Program-made: the position numbers and the translations under genes
Origin: Saxidomus purpurata
Lineage: Eukaryota; Mollusca; Bivalvia; Venerida; Veneridae
NCBI GenBank assembly: GCA_022818135.1
Contig: JAFMSR010000017.1
Location: 1,498,002 to 1,562,001, forward strand
Length of the DNA: 64,000 nt
Direction: 5' to 3'
Notes under the pieces: generated by a model
Told to the model about the DNA's origin: nothing
The model's input: only the letters and a program-made list of their open reading frames with translations
Databases searched by the model: none
Part shown: one piece after another, positions 12,501 through 23,983 of the stretch
How positions within the stretch are numbered: position 1 is the stretch's first letter
How the letters are laid out: the number at the start of each line of letters is the position of its first letter

Positions 12501-14390
12501 CTGTAGGTATCCAGTGTAATTGTTCTGTACACTGTTTACAGTCGTCTGTGACCTTTACATTAAGTAAGAAGTCAACTAAAGTGTGATGTCCTCCTTCCGC
12601 TGCTAAATAAAGACACAAATTATCCAACATCCACGCATGGAGCATATATGTATAGTTTACGATCATCGTGTGGCCCAATTTACAGGACAAATGGATCGGT
12701 AGTAAATTTAGACCATTTCGCCTTTTCAATGGATAATCAAACACATGCTCATTATGTTCAAATATAAACTTTACAATTTGATAATGTCCATTCTGTGCGG
12801 CAATATCTAATAATCCATAATCCCAGTGAACCTTTTCAAACGATATTTTCGCTGCCAGTTCCATATTTATAATATCCTTAAATGATTTCGTTCTAAAATT
12901 TACATTAGCTCCGGCACGAATTAATGTTTCAAATACTTTCAAGTTTCCGAACGAAGCTGCAATGAATAACGCAGTGACCTTCCGCTTATTTAGTTTATCC
13001 GTTTCAGGGAAGTGCTTTAATAAATATTTAGTTGCTAGAGCGTCGTCATATTGTCTTGCCATGCGGTGGAGTGGGTACTCTATCTTATTTCTATCCATTG
13101 CACTGAGATCCTTTGTGTTCAAGGCAGCCACCTTTTCTAAGACTTTGACCTCCATGTGAGTGTTTGCAAGAGCTGCATGTAATACTAACTCGACAACATC
13201 TATTTCGTACCGTTTATTTTTAAATAGTTCAAGCAGATATAGTGCATTGAAATAGTGCCCTGTTGATAGATTTATCTTAAACATGATATTATCTTTTTCA
13301 AGTAGCCATTCCTTCAGTGAAACATGAAAAATGTGTATCTCATCACCAATACGAGTTATAAAACTAGAAAGTTTTCTAACATAATCTTCATACTCGTCCG
13401 GTGTGATATCTGTTGTGTTCGAAATTGTATACCACAGGGCGGCTTCTGACAAAGGTTGAAATGACGAACATACTATCTCTAAAATAGGCTTTACCCTTTC
13501 ATATGTAGCACTAAAATATCTTGTAAACTGGCGTTCGTAGTGCATACCTAGTGACCAGAACATGTCTGTCGTACTATCTGACGAAAGGTGTATGGAGACT
13601 AAAAGAAAAGTTGGCATGTCAAGATTATTGAAATTGTTAATGCCATTAATTCCTTTAAAACTTACATAAGCCTTAATGTCATGGACATTTCTCGTATCAT
13701 TAGAATGAAGTGTTTCTATATGCAAGTTTGACTTGAACTGTCTGCAATACAAATCATTCCGGCAGGTAAAAATGAATTTGAGCCATTTTGGAAATAAATG
13801 TATTTTATACTTCAGCAGTAATGCAATGCCATTAACCACATTTCTGGTTTCTTTCTGGCTATTCTCACATTTATCAAGTGCGTCTATAAGGACAATCATT
13901 GGCTTTCCTTTTGGACTAGGAAGATGTTTAAGTGGAAGAATCAAACAATAGTCTAAGCAACCAAAGGGGTCAGTGTCACAAGTGTCGGCATCAAAGCTGT
14001 CAATACATGAAGTATATTTATACTGTAGGAGTTCCAAGAACTTTGGAATCATCAAAGCAATCATTGATGCTAATCTTTTAATGAAAACAAATTGTCGTTT
14101 TGTAATGTCTAAATCAAACCTACACATATAATAAGCTATAACACGTCTTTTCAGGTTGTAACTCGAGTCGGACTTTGCTGCACAAACAATGTTAGCTACA
14201 ATAGCTGTTTTTCCGTAACCTATCTCGGCAATCATCATTACTCCGTGGTCGGTGTTGTTATCTTCCAGACGTTCTTCTAATCTCTCGAACAACCATTTAC
14301 GACCAACAAACGTCTTGTAGTGTGAAAAATAGTCCACCAATCGAACGTATCTGTGCCGAAATAGCGGATGTGGCTCTTCAGACAGACATC
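9551..14390 (-). pseudogene. Exon 3: STAND NTPase and ankyrin repeats
   Basis: Open for about 840 codons from 14390 to 11918. Walker A is AEIGYGKT (14229-14206; the usual first Gly is Ala). Walker B is IVLIDALDKCE near 13870-13896, and a sensor-like FIFTCRND lies near 13750. A winged-helix-like region and an FHVSLKEWLL block follow, as in ANKRD50/TANC. Ankyrin repeats start near 13075 (YPLHRMARQ, TALFIAASFGNLKVFETLI, ETALHVAVRLG, GRTPLISAIQNNHKDIV, LPVHTAACHGSLEILQYLL). Beyond 11918 the ankyrin pattern continues (ALPLQAAAK, TPMQLAIKS, TPLYLATG) only with frame changes. Three in-frame stops interrupt the rest before the terminal TAG at 9551-9553. The last 400 codons have no recognised domain. 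Confidence 0.85.
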
Positions 14391-14798
14391 CTTTTAGAAA
14401 TTGACACATTAATAATGTTTCCACACAAAAACAAAAAAGTTATAACTTAACCTTAAATTTTCTTACCGGAATGCTGTGCTAAATGCAAATAATACTCTTT
14501 GTAACTTACCTGATTCAAATACACCCCAACGACATGTTTTGCATCTTGGGACCAAATCTCTTTAAAGGGACATACCCTACATTTAGCCGATTATATTCTC
14601 GAAACATAGATTATGTGCTCAACGAATGTAAAATGATAAATAAATACAATTTCAAAGAAGAACCTATGGCGAGAAATGCCTAATGTTACCACAATTAATC
14701 AATATAGAGGCCTTCTGTAATAAATCGCATCCACCCATTAATTGTACAACAACAAATCTATATGGAACGCCATAGCTGCCTTTTGATGACTTTTATCA

Positions 14799-15262
14799 TT
14801 TCGTTCTGTAGATTTGTCATTATGCTCTGTAGTTACGTCATTTCGTTCTGTGCATTTGTCCTTATGCTCTGTAGTAACAACAATTCGTTCTGGTCATTTG
14901 TCATTATGCCCTGTAGATATAATATTTCGTTTTGTGCATTTGTCATTGTATTCAGTAGTTATACCATTTCGTTCTGTACATATGTCATCATGCTCTGTAG
15001 TAAAAGCATCTCGTTCTGTGCATTTGTCATTATGCTCTGTAGTTATAACATTTCGTTCTGTACATATGTCATTATGCTCAGTAGTAAAATCATTTCGTTC
15101 TGTGCATTTGTCATTATGCTCTGTAGTTAAGTCATTTCGTTCGGTACATATGTCATTATGCTCTGTAGTTATAACATTCCGTTCTGTGCATTAGTCATTA
15201 TGCTCTGTAGTTACGACATTTCGTTCTGTGCATTTGTCATTATGCTATGTAGTTAAAACATT
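14799..15262 (+). repeat. 42-bp tandem array, left arm
   Basis: About eleven units of the type CATTTCGTTCTGTGCATTTG..TCATTATGCTCTGTAGTT. The open frames here (repeating SFCAFVIMLCS peptides) are repeat products. Confidence 0.9.
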
Positions 15263-15734
15263 GAAGGTGAAATAATGAAATTTAATTATGTTCCTGGATT
15301 TCTCTGTATTCATTTTATTTGAAAATCCTTAATCAGTATTAAAATTACTGACAAACTGCCATATGGAAGACATATGCTTTTGTTTCAAAAACAACAATCT
15401 AGTTTGTGTTTTGGACATCTTTCTTAACCAATTGTCAAAATGGCCATTTTAAAGGGTATTTTAAATTCAATAAGGAAGCTATTTCTGTATTTCAATTCCT
15501 GCTTTTTTGTCCCATTTGTTGAAATCTATTGTAAACTTTTATTTTCCCATATAGTATACTACATTACTGCCGTTTCATGGAAACTGGGCATTCAAAGCCT
15601 AAGTTATTCAGAAGTTCAGTAACTCCAGCCATAGTCTAAGAGCACGCGCGTTTAAAGCTGAAATGAACACGTCATACGGTGTCACAGCAAATATATCCAC
15701 ATAACGTAAAGAAGTTAGTGCGTGCACTACCGAA

Positions 15735-16525
15735 CACAATGACAAATGCACAGCACGAAATGTTATAACTACAGGGCATAATGACAACTAATTTTACTAC
15801 AGAGCATAATGACATATGCACAGAACAAAATGATTTTACCACAGAACATAATGACATATGTACAGAACGAAATGTTATAACTACAGAGCATAATGACTGA
15901 TGCACAGAACGAAATGACGTAACTACAGAGCATCATGACATATGTTCAGAACGAAATATTATAACTACAGAACATAATGACAAATGCACAGAACGAAATG
16001 ACGTAACTACAGAGCATAATGACATATGTTCAGAACGAAATATTATACCTACAGAACATAATGACTAATGCACAGAACGAAATGACGTAACTAGAGAGCA
16101 TACTGACATATGTTCAGAACGAAATATTATAACTACAGAACATAATGCCTAATGCACAGAACGAAATTACGTAACTACAGAGCATAATGACATATGTTCA
16201 GAACGAAATATTATAACTACAGAACATAATGACAAATGCACAGAACGAAATGATTTTACTACAGAGCATAATGACATATGTTCAGAACGAAATATTATAA
16301 CTTCAGAACATAATGACTAATGCACAGAACGAAATGACGTAACTACAGAGGATAATGACATATGTTCAGAACGAAATATAATAACTACAGAACATAATGA
16401 CTAATGCACAGAACGAAATGACGTAACTACAGAGCATAATGACATATGTACAGAACGAAATGTTATAACTACAGAGCATAATGACAAGTGCACAGAACGA
16501 AATGACTTAACTACACAACATAACT
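15735..16525 (-). repeat. 42-bp tandem array, right arm (inverted)
   Basis: About nineteen units, the reverse complement of those at 14799-15262. Two alternating variants occur (ATATGTTCAGAACG and AAATGCACAGAACG), which suggests amplification in steps of 84 bp. Confidence 0.9.
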
Positions 16526-16551
16526 AGATGGTTGTTTTTGTCACAAAAACA

Positions 16552-17788
16552 TATGTCTCCCCCATGGCAGTATGTCAATAATCATTCTGAAACAGGATAT
16601 TGAAATAACACAAAAATCTAATTTTAGTAACAGTGACATTGACCTTAAATTTTTAATTTTTGCTTAAAACAATCTAATTTTTTTTTGTTGTAAAAATCTA
16701 TTTCGAGTAACAGTGACCTTGACCTTAAAAAGACATTTTTTTTGCTTCAACACTAAAAACAAAAAAAAAATGTTTTTGCTTAAAACACTTCAAAATCAAA
16801 ACGAAAATGTTTTTTAATCTATTTTCAGTAACAGTGACCTTGACTTTAGAATTGTTTTTGCTTCTGACACTTTAAAAGCCAATTTTTAAAAAAATCTATT
16901 ATAGTAACAGTGACCTTGACATTGACCCTAGTGACCCCGGATGCAACCCCAAGCTTCCTCTCCTTGCAAGCTACCTACACAGCAAGTTTCATTGCAATTG
17001 GTCACTCCTTACTGGAGTTATTGAGCAGAAACCATATTTTCCATTTTAGTAACAATGACATTGTCATTGAACCAAGGTCGTTGATACATGCACTTTCCAC
17101 ATCGTGTCACTTTGGTGAACATTTGTCTTGAGTTATTCTTAAATCCTACAATGGGTTCAAGAGATATGGAGCGGACACGAAATATAGTCATATGACCTTT
17201 GATCTCTGTGACCTTGACCTTGAGCCAGCGCGGTTGGTTAATGGGTTCTGCACATCTCGTAGTTGAGGTGAACATCTGACCCAAGTTTAATGAAAATCCT
17301 TAGAGTGGTTTAGGAGATACAGAGCGGACACGAAATGCAAGGCTAAAACCTTTGACCTTGAGCTGTGACCTTGCCCTTGAGCCGGCGCGGTGGGTTTATT
17401 GGTTCTGCACATCGTCTAGTTGAGGTGAACATCTGACCCAAGTTTCATGAAAATCCTTCGAGTGGTTTAGGAGATATGGAGCGGACACGATTTGCCGGAC
17501 AGACAGACGGAAGGACGGACAGACGGACGGACACCCCTGCGTAAGTGTTATAAGGTGGTATTTCCATTGTTCTCGAACAATAGAGTGACCACTTAAGTAA
17601 CAAAAGAAAGACCACTTAAGGGACAAAAGACGGAATGAAGACAACAGATTTCTATTGTCTTAGACCACACCTCCTACCACCTAAGGTACCCAGCATGCGT
17701 GCGGAAGGACAAACGGACGTACGGACGGATGGACGGACAGACATGGCAAAAACAATGTATGTCCTCCATATTTTATGGGGGAGACATA
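16552..17788. mobile_element. DNA element with TATGTCTCCCCCAT ends and internal ~150-bp repeats
   Basis: TATGTCTCCCCCATG at 16552-16566 is mirrored by TATGGGGGAGACATA at 17774-17788. Inside are several GTGACCTTGACCTT motifs, three diverged tandem units of about 150 bp (17090-17490, sharing GAGCGGACACGAA) and a run of GGACGGAC. The end segment at 17540-17710 recurs in reverse at 19610-19800. It is inserted in the inverted array, so it is the youngest layer. No coding sequence. Confidence 0.7.
17540..17710 (+). repeat. Dispersed repeat unit, copy 1
   Basis: GTGGTATTTCCATTGTTCTCG through CCACACCTCCTACCACCTAAG is nearly the reverse complement of 19620-19785. Both copies are flanked by GGAC-rich runs. 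Confidence 0.8.
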
Positions 17789-18182
17789 ATGACAAATGCA
17801 CAGAACGAAATGATAAAAGTCACCAGAAGGCAGCTATGGCGTTCCATAAATCTACATAGATTATTGAATTGTTTACGGTAAAATGCAGTATATTTTAAAC
17901 CGCTGATTTCATCGAAAATGACTGGAATGCATAGCTGAAACTTTTAGGTTAAGTTATAATACTTCCAAAAATTATTTATGTTTTGGAGGTTATTTAGTTT
18001 GGCATCGTTATAGGGTATCTCCCTTTAAATCAAATAACTTGCGTTTGTAAGACTTAACGTTTTGTTGTAGATTGTTTAGTTTCAGATGTTAACAACACAA
18101 CTACAATTCGTCAGAACTCTTCGAAATCTGTCTTAAAATAAGCAGTAGGTAATTAAATGCTTAAATACGTAAATATGAATAC

Positions 18183-18873
18183 CTTCCATTTCACTTCCAT
18201 TAACAATGTCATCTATCGTAGAAGGAACCGGAAGGATTTTGTCGGAAACGGTGAAGAAAAATGGTGACATAACAACTGCTGCTACTATAATCGGTATAAC
18301 TAAACTGAAGAGAAACTTCACGACCAACGCTTTTCTTGCTTCATTTGTCATCTGAATTTCTTCCCGCTGTTTTCTGCTTTCCTTCCCTCATTTAAGCACA
18401 TCTTGAAGTGTAGATTGAATGTCTGTTAATGCTTTTTCAACATTAGTGTCCATCCCGTATTGTTCAATGTCTCTTAGGGTGTCAACCAAGTCATTATAAG
18501 CAGGTATAATGGCATTGAGTTCCGGCCGTTTCAGAACGTTATATATGATATAAAATTCTGCATATCATTATCTTCTATTTGCAGATCACTGTATTTGTGT
18601 TCGAACTCATTTCTCAGTTTTCGTATTGGGTCGATGGCATTCACTATGCGACGATTGACCTCCGTGCATCTTTTCCATACATTTATTATTGTTGGTAAAT
18701 CTTTAAGGTTGATGTCTTTCATCTTCCAGCCGGCCGGCAAGAACACATTCCTTATATGCTTAGGAGACAAAGGCCATTCCCAACTCTTCAGTTGATCCCA
18801 TTTCAAAACCTCTCTTCGATTCTTTAAGAAGTTCATCAATTCCTGTTTCCATGAAGAACATGTTTGGCACCAT
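18183..18873 (-). pseudogene. Exon 2: HEPN core, linker and membrane segment
   Basis: It begins WCQTCSSWKQEL and contains WPLSPKHIRNVFLPAGW, a layout I associate with DZIP3-like HEPN regions of bivalve proteins. RNEFEH at 18597-18614 fits the HEPN R-X4-H active-site motif. A frame loss near 18543 is followed by NVLKRPELNAIIPAYNDLVD and an amphipathic stretch. A TGA at 18388-18390 then precedes a basic segment, and the hydrophobic helix FLFSLVIPIIVAAVV lies near 18270-18315. The exon is 691 nt, one short of what the phases at both ends require, as expected from a single-base deletion. The donor is GAAG|GTATTC. Confidence 0.8.
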
Positions 18874-19565
18874 CTGACAAATTTAAATAAATAATGGAGT
18901 TTTAATATGTTACCTTTTCGCAAATGAGACGACACATTTGCAGTCATTATCAACCTTAGCCTCATAGGCAACCATCATTTATAGCTTTTTAAACGTTTTT
19001 GAAACCGATAAATAGACAAAATTCAATTTGCAATTTAGTATTATTATACCTCAATTCATTATCAATGTTTAACTCCCATAGACAAACAGTTGGCATTCAT
19101 AGTGTTTCTGTTAAAGTGTTGACATTTTACTGTTACAGTCAAAGCTGTGTGAAATTTATGTATAGGATATCGACCGTGTAGGCTGCATGTAACAAGCTGC
19201 ATGTAGCATCGAGGTGTTTCATGAAGCCCGTGCACAGGTCTTTCCCACAAAGAAAGACTGCTGTACGAGGTCGATATCCGACTTACACACCACCAACTAG
19301 TCTTGCTCGCAGCATGTCTGAATCTAGTTACATTAGTAAAACGGAATACGATTCTGACGACATTTTATCACATGCTCTGGATATTTTTTAAGAACAGGAG
19401 GTAGATAAAATGTTTCTAACGCAGAACATGTACTATTAGATGTATTTTTTTTCATCTGCTACATGTAGACATGAGTGTTCGTGAAATTACACGTTTCATG
19501 AAATATTTGTACGGTATTTACATGAAAATAGTTACATGTACATGTATTTAACTTTTTATACTCGC
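18874..19565. other. Intron 1 of the HEPN/STAND gene; small inverted pair
   Basis: No exon seen. GGATATCGACC near 19163 and its reverse complement near 19270 frame about 118 bp that could be a small MITE. Confidence 0.35.
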
Positions 19566-19800
19566 GTAACGAAGTTTAACAGGGAGTAACCTTGAGTCGC
19601 GCTGTATGTCCGTCCGTGTGTCCGTCCGCACGCACGATGGGTACCTTGGTAGGAGGTGTGGCCTAAGACAATAGAAATCTATTGTCTTCATTCCGTCTTT
19701 TGTCCCTTAAGTGGTCATTCTTTTGTTACTTAAGTGGTTACTCTATTGTTCGAGAACAATGGAAATACCACCTAATAACACCTTCGTATGGGTGTCCGTG
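19566..19800 (-). repeat. Dispersed repeat unit, copy 2
   Basis: Reverse-orientation copy of 17540-17710, including the shared ACTTAAGTGGTCA..CTTTTGTCCCTTAAG stretch and a CCGTCCGT run. The flank is unrelated to the first copy. Confidence 0.8.
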
Positions 19801-20125
19801 CAAATTGAACTTCAAAGTAGTGATCGGTACTGGGCGTTTTTTTTTTCGGATATCGTCGGCACGATGCGCTCAAATTTGCATTCAGTAATGGCTTTTGCTT
19901 TTGTAGCAAATTTTAAGCAACCAGCTGCCGGAAATCTATGAAACTGTGCTGGAGTATTTGGTACTTTTAATGCATATCGTCAACGTGTTGCGATCAGATA
20001 ATTAAGTTACGGCCCTTTGATTTTGGAAACGTCTAGCAGTATCGTGTACATCGAGAATTGTGTCGGCTTTTATGTAAATATGCATGTGGGCGTCACGATA
20101 AAGGACTTAATCGTGTAAAAGTGGG

Positions 20126-20215
20126 AAAATACATAAGCGACTGGATAGTACAGTCGGAATAGCATTGGTCATTAAGCGAAAGGTCCAGGTTCGAGTCCCA
20201 TTCATTAACGGCTGC
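20126..20215 (+). mobile_element. tRNA-derived SINE head
   Basis: A Pol III box A-like TAGTACAGTCGG near 20146 and a perfect box B GGTTCGAGTCC near 20188 are spaced as in a tRNA. The acceptor stem does not pair, so a functional tRNA is unlikely. The 3' extent is unclear. Confidence 0.55.
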
Positions 20216-20261
20216 ATTTTTTTCTCTGCATGTGTGTAATTATCACACGAGAGAAAAAAAT

Positions 20262-20297
20262 CGACCGCATATATCACACGTGTGATATATTCGGTCG
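20262..20297. repeat. 36-bp near-perfect palindrome
   Basis: CGACCG.ATATATCACACG is followed at once by its reverse complement. A related palindrome near 20722-20745 / 22404-22420 has been split by the element inserted there. Confidence 0.75.
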
Positions 20298-20745
20298 AAA
20301 ATAGTCTTCGCGTGAAACGTATATGGCACATAATATGTATACGTTTGACTTCGAATTTTACAGGAACACGAAAACGAATATCTCACATGCAGAAAAAGGC
20401 AAATAAAAACGAAATGTAACGATGTTTGGGAGGCATCCATATAGGTATATACATGTATATAGGTGTAATGTGGAGAGCCGAAATGCAATGACATGATTAT
20501 CCAAGAAAGTCCAAGGTAAACACTTACAGAGTAAACTTGATATATCTGCATGGCCGGCTCCTGTGGATCGGTTCCGATCCTCTTCCTGGAATGACTTAAG
20601 CAAAAGTATAATTTGTACTTTCATGCACTTTAATATCACAACCTATGAGACATATACGTTTCGGTGTAAACTGTCAAAAATGACCAAACGAATATGTCAC
20701 ATTAAACACGTGTTATATTTACGGTCGAATATATCACATACGTGT

Positions 20746-22403
20746 CAGGGGCGTGGCTGCCTTTACGCACAATACGCTCGTGCGTATACATCGCCAGCAA
20801 AGATCGAAAACTTAAATGTCCCGAAAATGCAATAAAAATTAAAGGGTGAGGGGGTGAGAGTCACAAGCGATGGATCGTACCTGTTTGTTCTCGCAAAAAA
20901 GGGCAAAAAATGGCTTTAAAAGGCTAAATATTTTCCTCGCTCGCTTCGCTCGCTCAAATAGAACGATATGGAACTTCATTTTAATGAAAGCCTGCAATCT
21001 TAAAAACATATATTTTTCTCAAAGGACTAACAGGTCCTACATATGTATCTGTTAAGGGGCCTAAATTATTCAAACATTCCCCGCGGGAACGTGAATATAG
21101 AACAAAGTATCTCGACTATCTATTGTGTCCTACTTGTGTCAGATCTGTCAAAACGGACTAAATGATTTAAGAATGCTAAATTTCCTCGCTCGGCTAAAGA
21201 AATAGGGTCCTAAAAGCGTATATGCTTATCCTTTCATTTAAAAATCAATTTATTATATACATGTACCTTACGTTGATACATATGTATTTTCCGCAAAAAT
21301 CGGTAACAAATCCGTTTTGTAATGGTGTTTCCCTTTGGTTTGCATGTCCATACCGTAAATTACGTATCGGTATGTCGTAAACTACTTATCGTGATGTCCT
21401 GATTGTAGGGTTAAGGCACGTTTTTTCGTATTACAACATCTGCAGAACCCCGAGGGAAGGTTCGTGCCCGTGCGCAAATGCGGTTTTCTGGATCGCATTG
21501 TAATATTAATAATCCTATTGTATACCAATGTCTAAACCCACCGGTTTCACGGATAGAAACTGATTCGAAATGTTTCCAAGATGTTACTCACCAAACTGGA
21601 ATCCTGTATATCAACATGACATAAGTTGTTCATGTTTACTCGGCTCCTTCCTATCTGTTTGGCGAAAGAAATGAAACATCTAATTATGATATTAGCAGAC
21701 TATCTGCTGTAGCAGTCACAGATCCAAGCAACATCGCGAAGATAATCAAAATACACTAGAACTCTGCGTGCATCGTCAGTATTTATAGCACGAGACGTTT
21801 GAAGACGTACCAGAGATCCTGCCTGACTACAGGGCGTATTGGACATTCATATGGACGTGGGGTTAATACAAAGATGATTGTGGACATTATTCACTGAAAG
21901 AAAGAGTCGAGCATTTTACCTAGGCAAAGATCATGTATGCTTAGAATAGCATTAACAGTTTTTTTTAATAAACGCCGTGAAAGCTTTTAACTTTTTCTTC
22001 ATGTTTATATCTCTTATGATTAATAACAATTCATAAAACGAAAAAAGGTCCCACTAACAGTTACTAGTGGGGGCGGGGGCGGGGGGAGGGGGACTTCTAG
22101 AGAGTTTGTATAAAGGCCATGTTTTATAAATTAAAATAGACTAGGCGAGAGAACTTTTCAAAGTTTGACAGTTTTGTTATTTCATTTCATATCAACTTTT
22201 GTTTCGTCTACAATAGATACATAGGTTCTTTGGAAACGCATCTAAATCGTGCAGACATTGCTAAAACCTCAGAGCTTCCGGGGGCCTCCGGCCACCTGGA
22301 CCCCTGGCCAGGGCTTTGCCCTAGACCCACCGGGGATCCTGCGGCCCCCTGGCCCCCAGCATAATATGTGCGTACATTTCAAATCGATCTAGCTACGCCC
22401 CTG
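20746..22403. mobile_element. hAT-like non-autonomous element, 1.66 kb
   Basis: It starts CAGGGGCGTGGCT and ends AGCTACGCCCCTG, inverted repeats of 13 bp with one mismatch, of the form common in animal hAT elements. CGTGT flanks both sides (20741-20745, 22404-22408), a 5-bp duplication rather than the usual 8. The right end holds a GC-rich GGGGGCCTCCGGCC segment seen in many invertebrate repeats. No transposase frame is visible. It lies in intron 1 of the HEPN/STAND gene. Confidence 0.7.
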
Positions 22404-23660
22404 CGTGTGATATATACGTTATCGGCATATTTTGTTACACACTCGACAGACATGCATGTGTTTTTGTAAACACTGTACATCACGTTATGCTACTTTTGGT
22501 TTACTGCGCGTGTTGTATACGTCAGCAAATAGATTGAGCTGTAACATGAAAGTAAAATTTCCATTGGCCCACCTACAGAGGTCACGCGCAGGGGTCACCC
22601 TGTCTGCTAACCTGCGCATGGACTTTTTTTTTTTTTTTTTTGCTAACGATAGGTCAATTTTAAGCGTTCTCATAAGATGTCAATATATACCCTTCTCGTA
22701 TCAAATTTTGTAATTTAATGTCATGTACAAATGTTACAACAATTAGAAGTTTAGCCATGTATCTATATTACTCTTTTAAACGTAGGACAGAATTATTAAC
22801 TAGTATATAGAAAAAATATAGTTAAGTAGATATTCGGGCTTATTATGTATTTTGTATGTAGTTCGAAAGTATTGTCCTTTATATAAAGACAATTTGTACA
22901 AATGCAGGGATCACTATGGGCGTTCTTTATTATGACACTATCGCATACTATGATAATATGTAAAGATGTTTTGTTTGTATTCACATATTTCAATGTATGT
23001 TACTACTATGTACATAAGTTGTGTATGGGCCGGTGGCCTACAGATCACAAATAAACTATACTACTAAACCTAGGTTTGAGTACGACATGTCTGCTTTATG
23101 TCTGAAAAAATATTTGCACGCGCTCAAAACACTATCCCACAGGGGCCTGTACGCGAACGTTGGTAAAATGAAAATTTTCAAACCTGGTAAAATTGTGTCG
23201 AAAATCATTTTCAATGGCTTTCGATAAAGTGTCAGCATTTGCCTCGAACGTCTGAGTTTTCAACATTCAGGAGCTGTCGGCATAGCCTTTAAATTCATAC
23301 AGACAAAACGTGTTCCATACGGTAACTGTCACTTCTATGGAAGGCCAAACCTGTCTTAACCCGCGTATACGGTTTATTACCTATCGGCGTTCAAAGGATA
23401 TACGGTTCAACAGTGCTTGTTGAATTTAAGGATCTTCATCAATGTGTCCGCTGAACTATTTCATGGTCTCTATTCAGATAGTTTTGACATACCGGTTACA
23501 AACAGTTTCTACATGGTCTTTTTATCATATACATTATATTTGAATTGATATGTATCACATAATCTCAGTAGAATACTAGAAATTTCAGGTATTGAAAGTA
23601 TAAAAAGAAAACGTCCTGGGTCGTTGTGTTGTAAAATGACCCATTTCTTTCAGAAGAATT
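22404..23660. other. Intron 1 continued; no exon seen
   Basis: Contains an oligo-T run at about 22623-22641. No other feature was recognised. Confidence 0.5.
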
Positions 23661-23662
23661 TT

Positions 23663-23757
23663 TATGCACGTGCGCAGGTCTTACTGTACACGTTGACAGG
23701 TCTGGCAAGAGAAATACCAGACATGCCCACGTGCACATATAGACCTGCGCACGAGCT
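23663..23757. repeat. Long imperfect hairpin
   Basis: Arms of about 40 bp (GCACGTGCGCAGGTCT... and ...AGACCTGCGCACG) surround a loop of about 10 nt. It could be a foldback transposon remnant or a transcribed hairpin. No target duplication was seen. Confidence 0.6.
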
Positions 23758-23983
23758 TTTCTTTGTTACTGTCGGTCTTTCCAAAATATATGGACCCATG
23801 TCAAACAATTGAGTAGGTGTGTAAACAATATAATTTTCCATGTTCATGGAACGCGTGCAAGTCATTTATAATGTGCAACATAAAACATCGTCATCACATT
23901 CAGACGTACAAACGTAGCAAGACCGATGCATCACAGACACATGTACACCTTATGAAACGCAAAACAACCATATCAGTTAAAAC

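Larger units (their letters stand above)
14752..17851. mobile_element. Foldback element with inverted 42-bp arrays
   Basis: The terminal arms (left about 14758-14830, right about 17786-17851) are reverse complements over at least 60 bp, including GGAACGCCATAGCTGCCTT. Inside each arm lie 42-bp units in opposite orientation (14799-15262 and 15735-16525), around a non-repetitive core of about 470 bp. A separate element at 16552-17788 interrupts the right side. No transposase frame was found. Confidence 0.75.
14562..18028. mobile_element. TTAA-flanked MITE split by nested elements
   Basis: The left end TTAAAGGGACATACCCTA (14562) is mirrored by TAGGGTATCTCCCTTTAA (ending 18028), with TTAA at both borders as in piggyBac-type elements. 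About 190 bp at the left and 175 bp at the right match the two halves of the compact 330-bp copy at 43537-43866. Everything between about 14752 and 17851 is therefore a later insertion. It sits in intron 2 of the HEPN/STAND gene. Confidence 0.75.

Noticed and set aside
14762..15194. Open frames repeating SFCAFVIMLCS and SVHLSLCSVV
   Set aside because: They are products of the 42-bp array, whose period is divisible by three; there is no other coding evidence.
14799..16525. CRISPR-like array
   Set aside because: Units are contiguous with no unique spacers, and the genome is eukaryotic.
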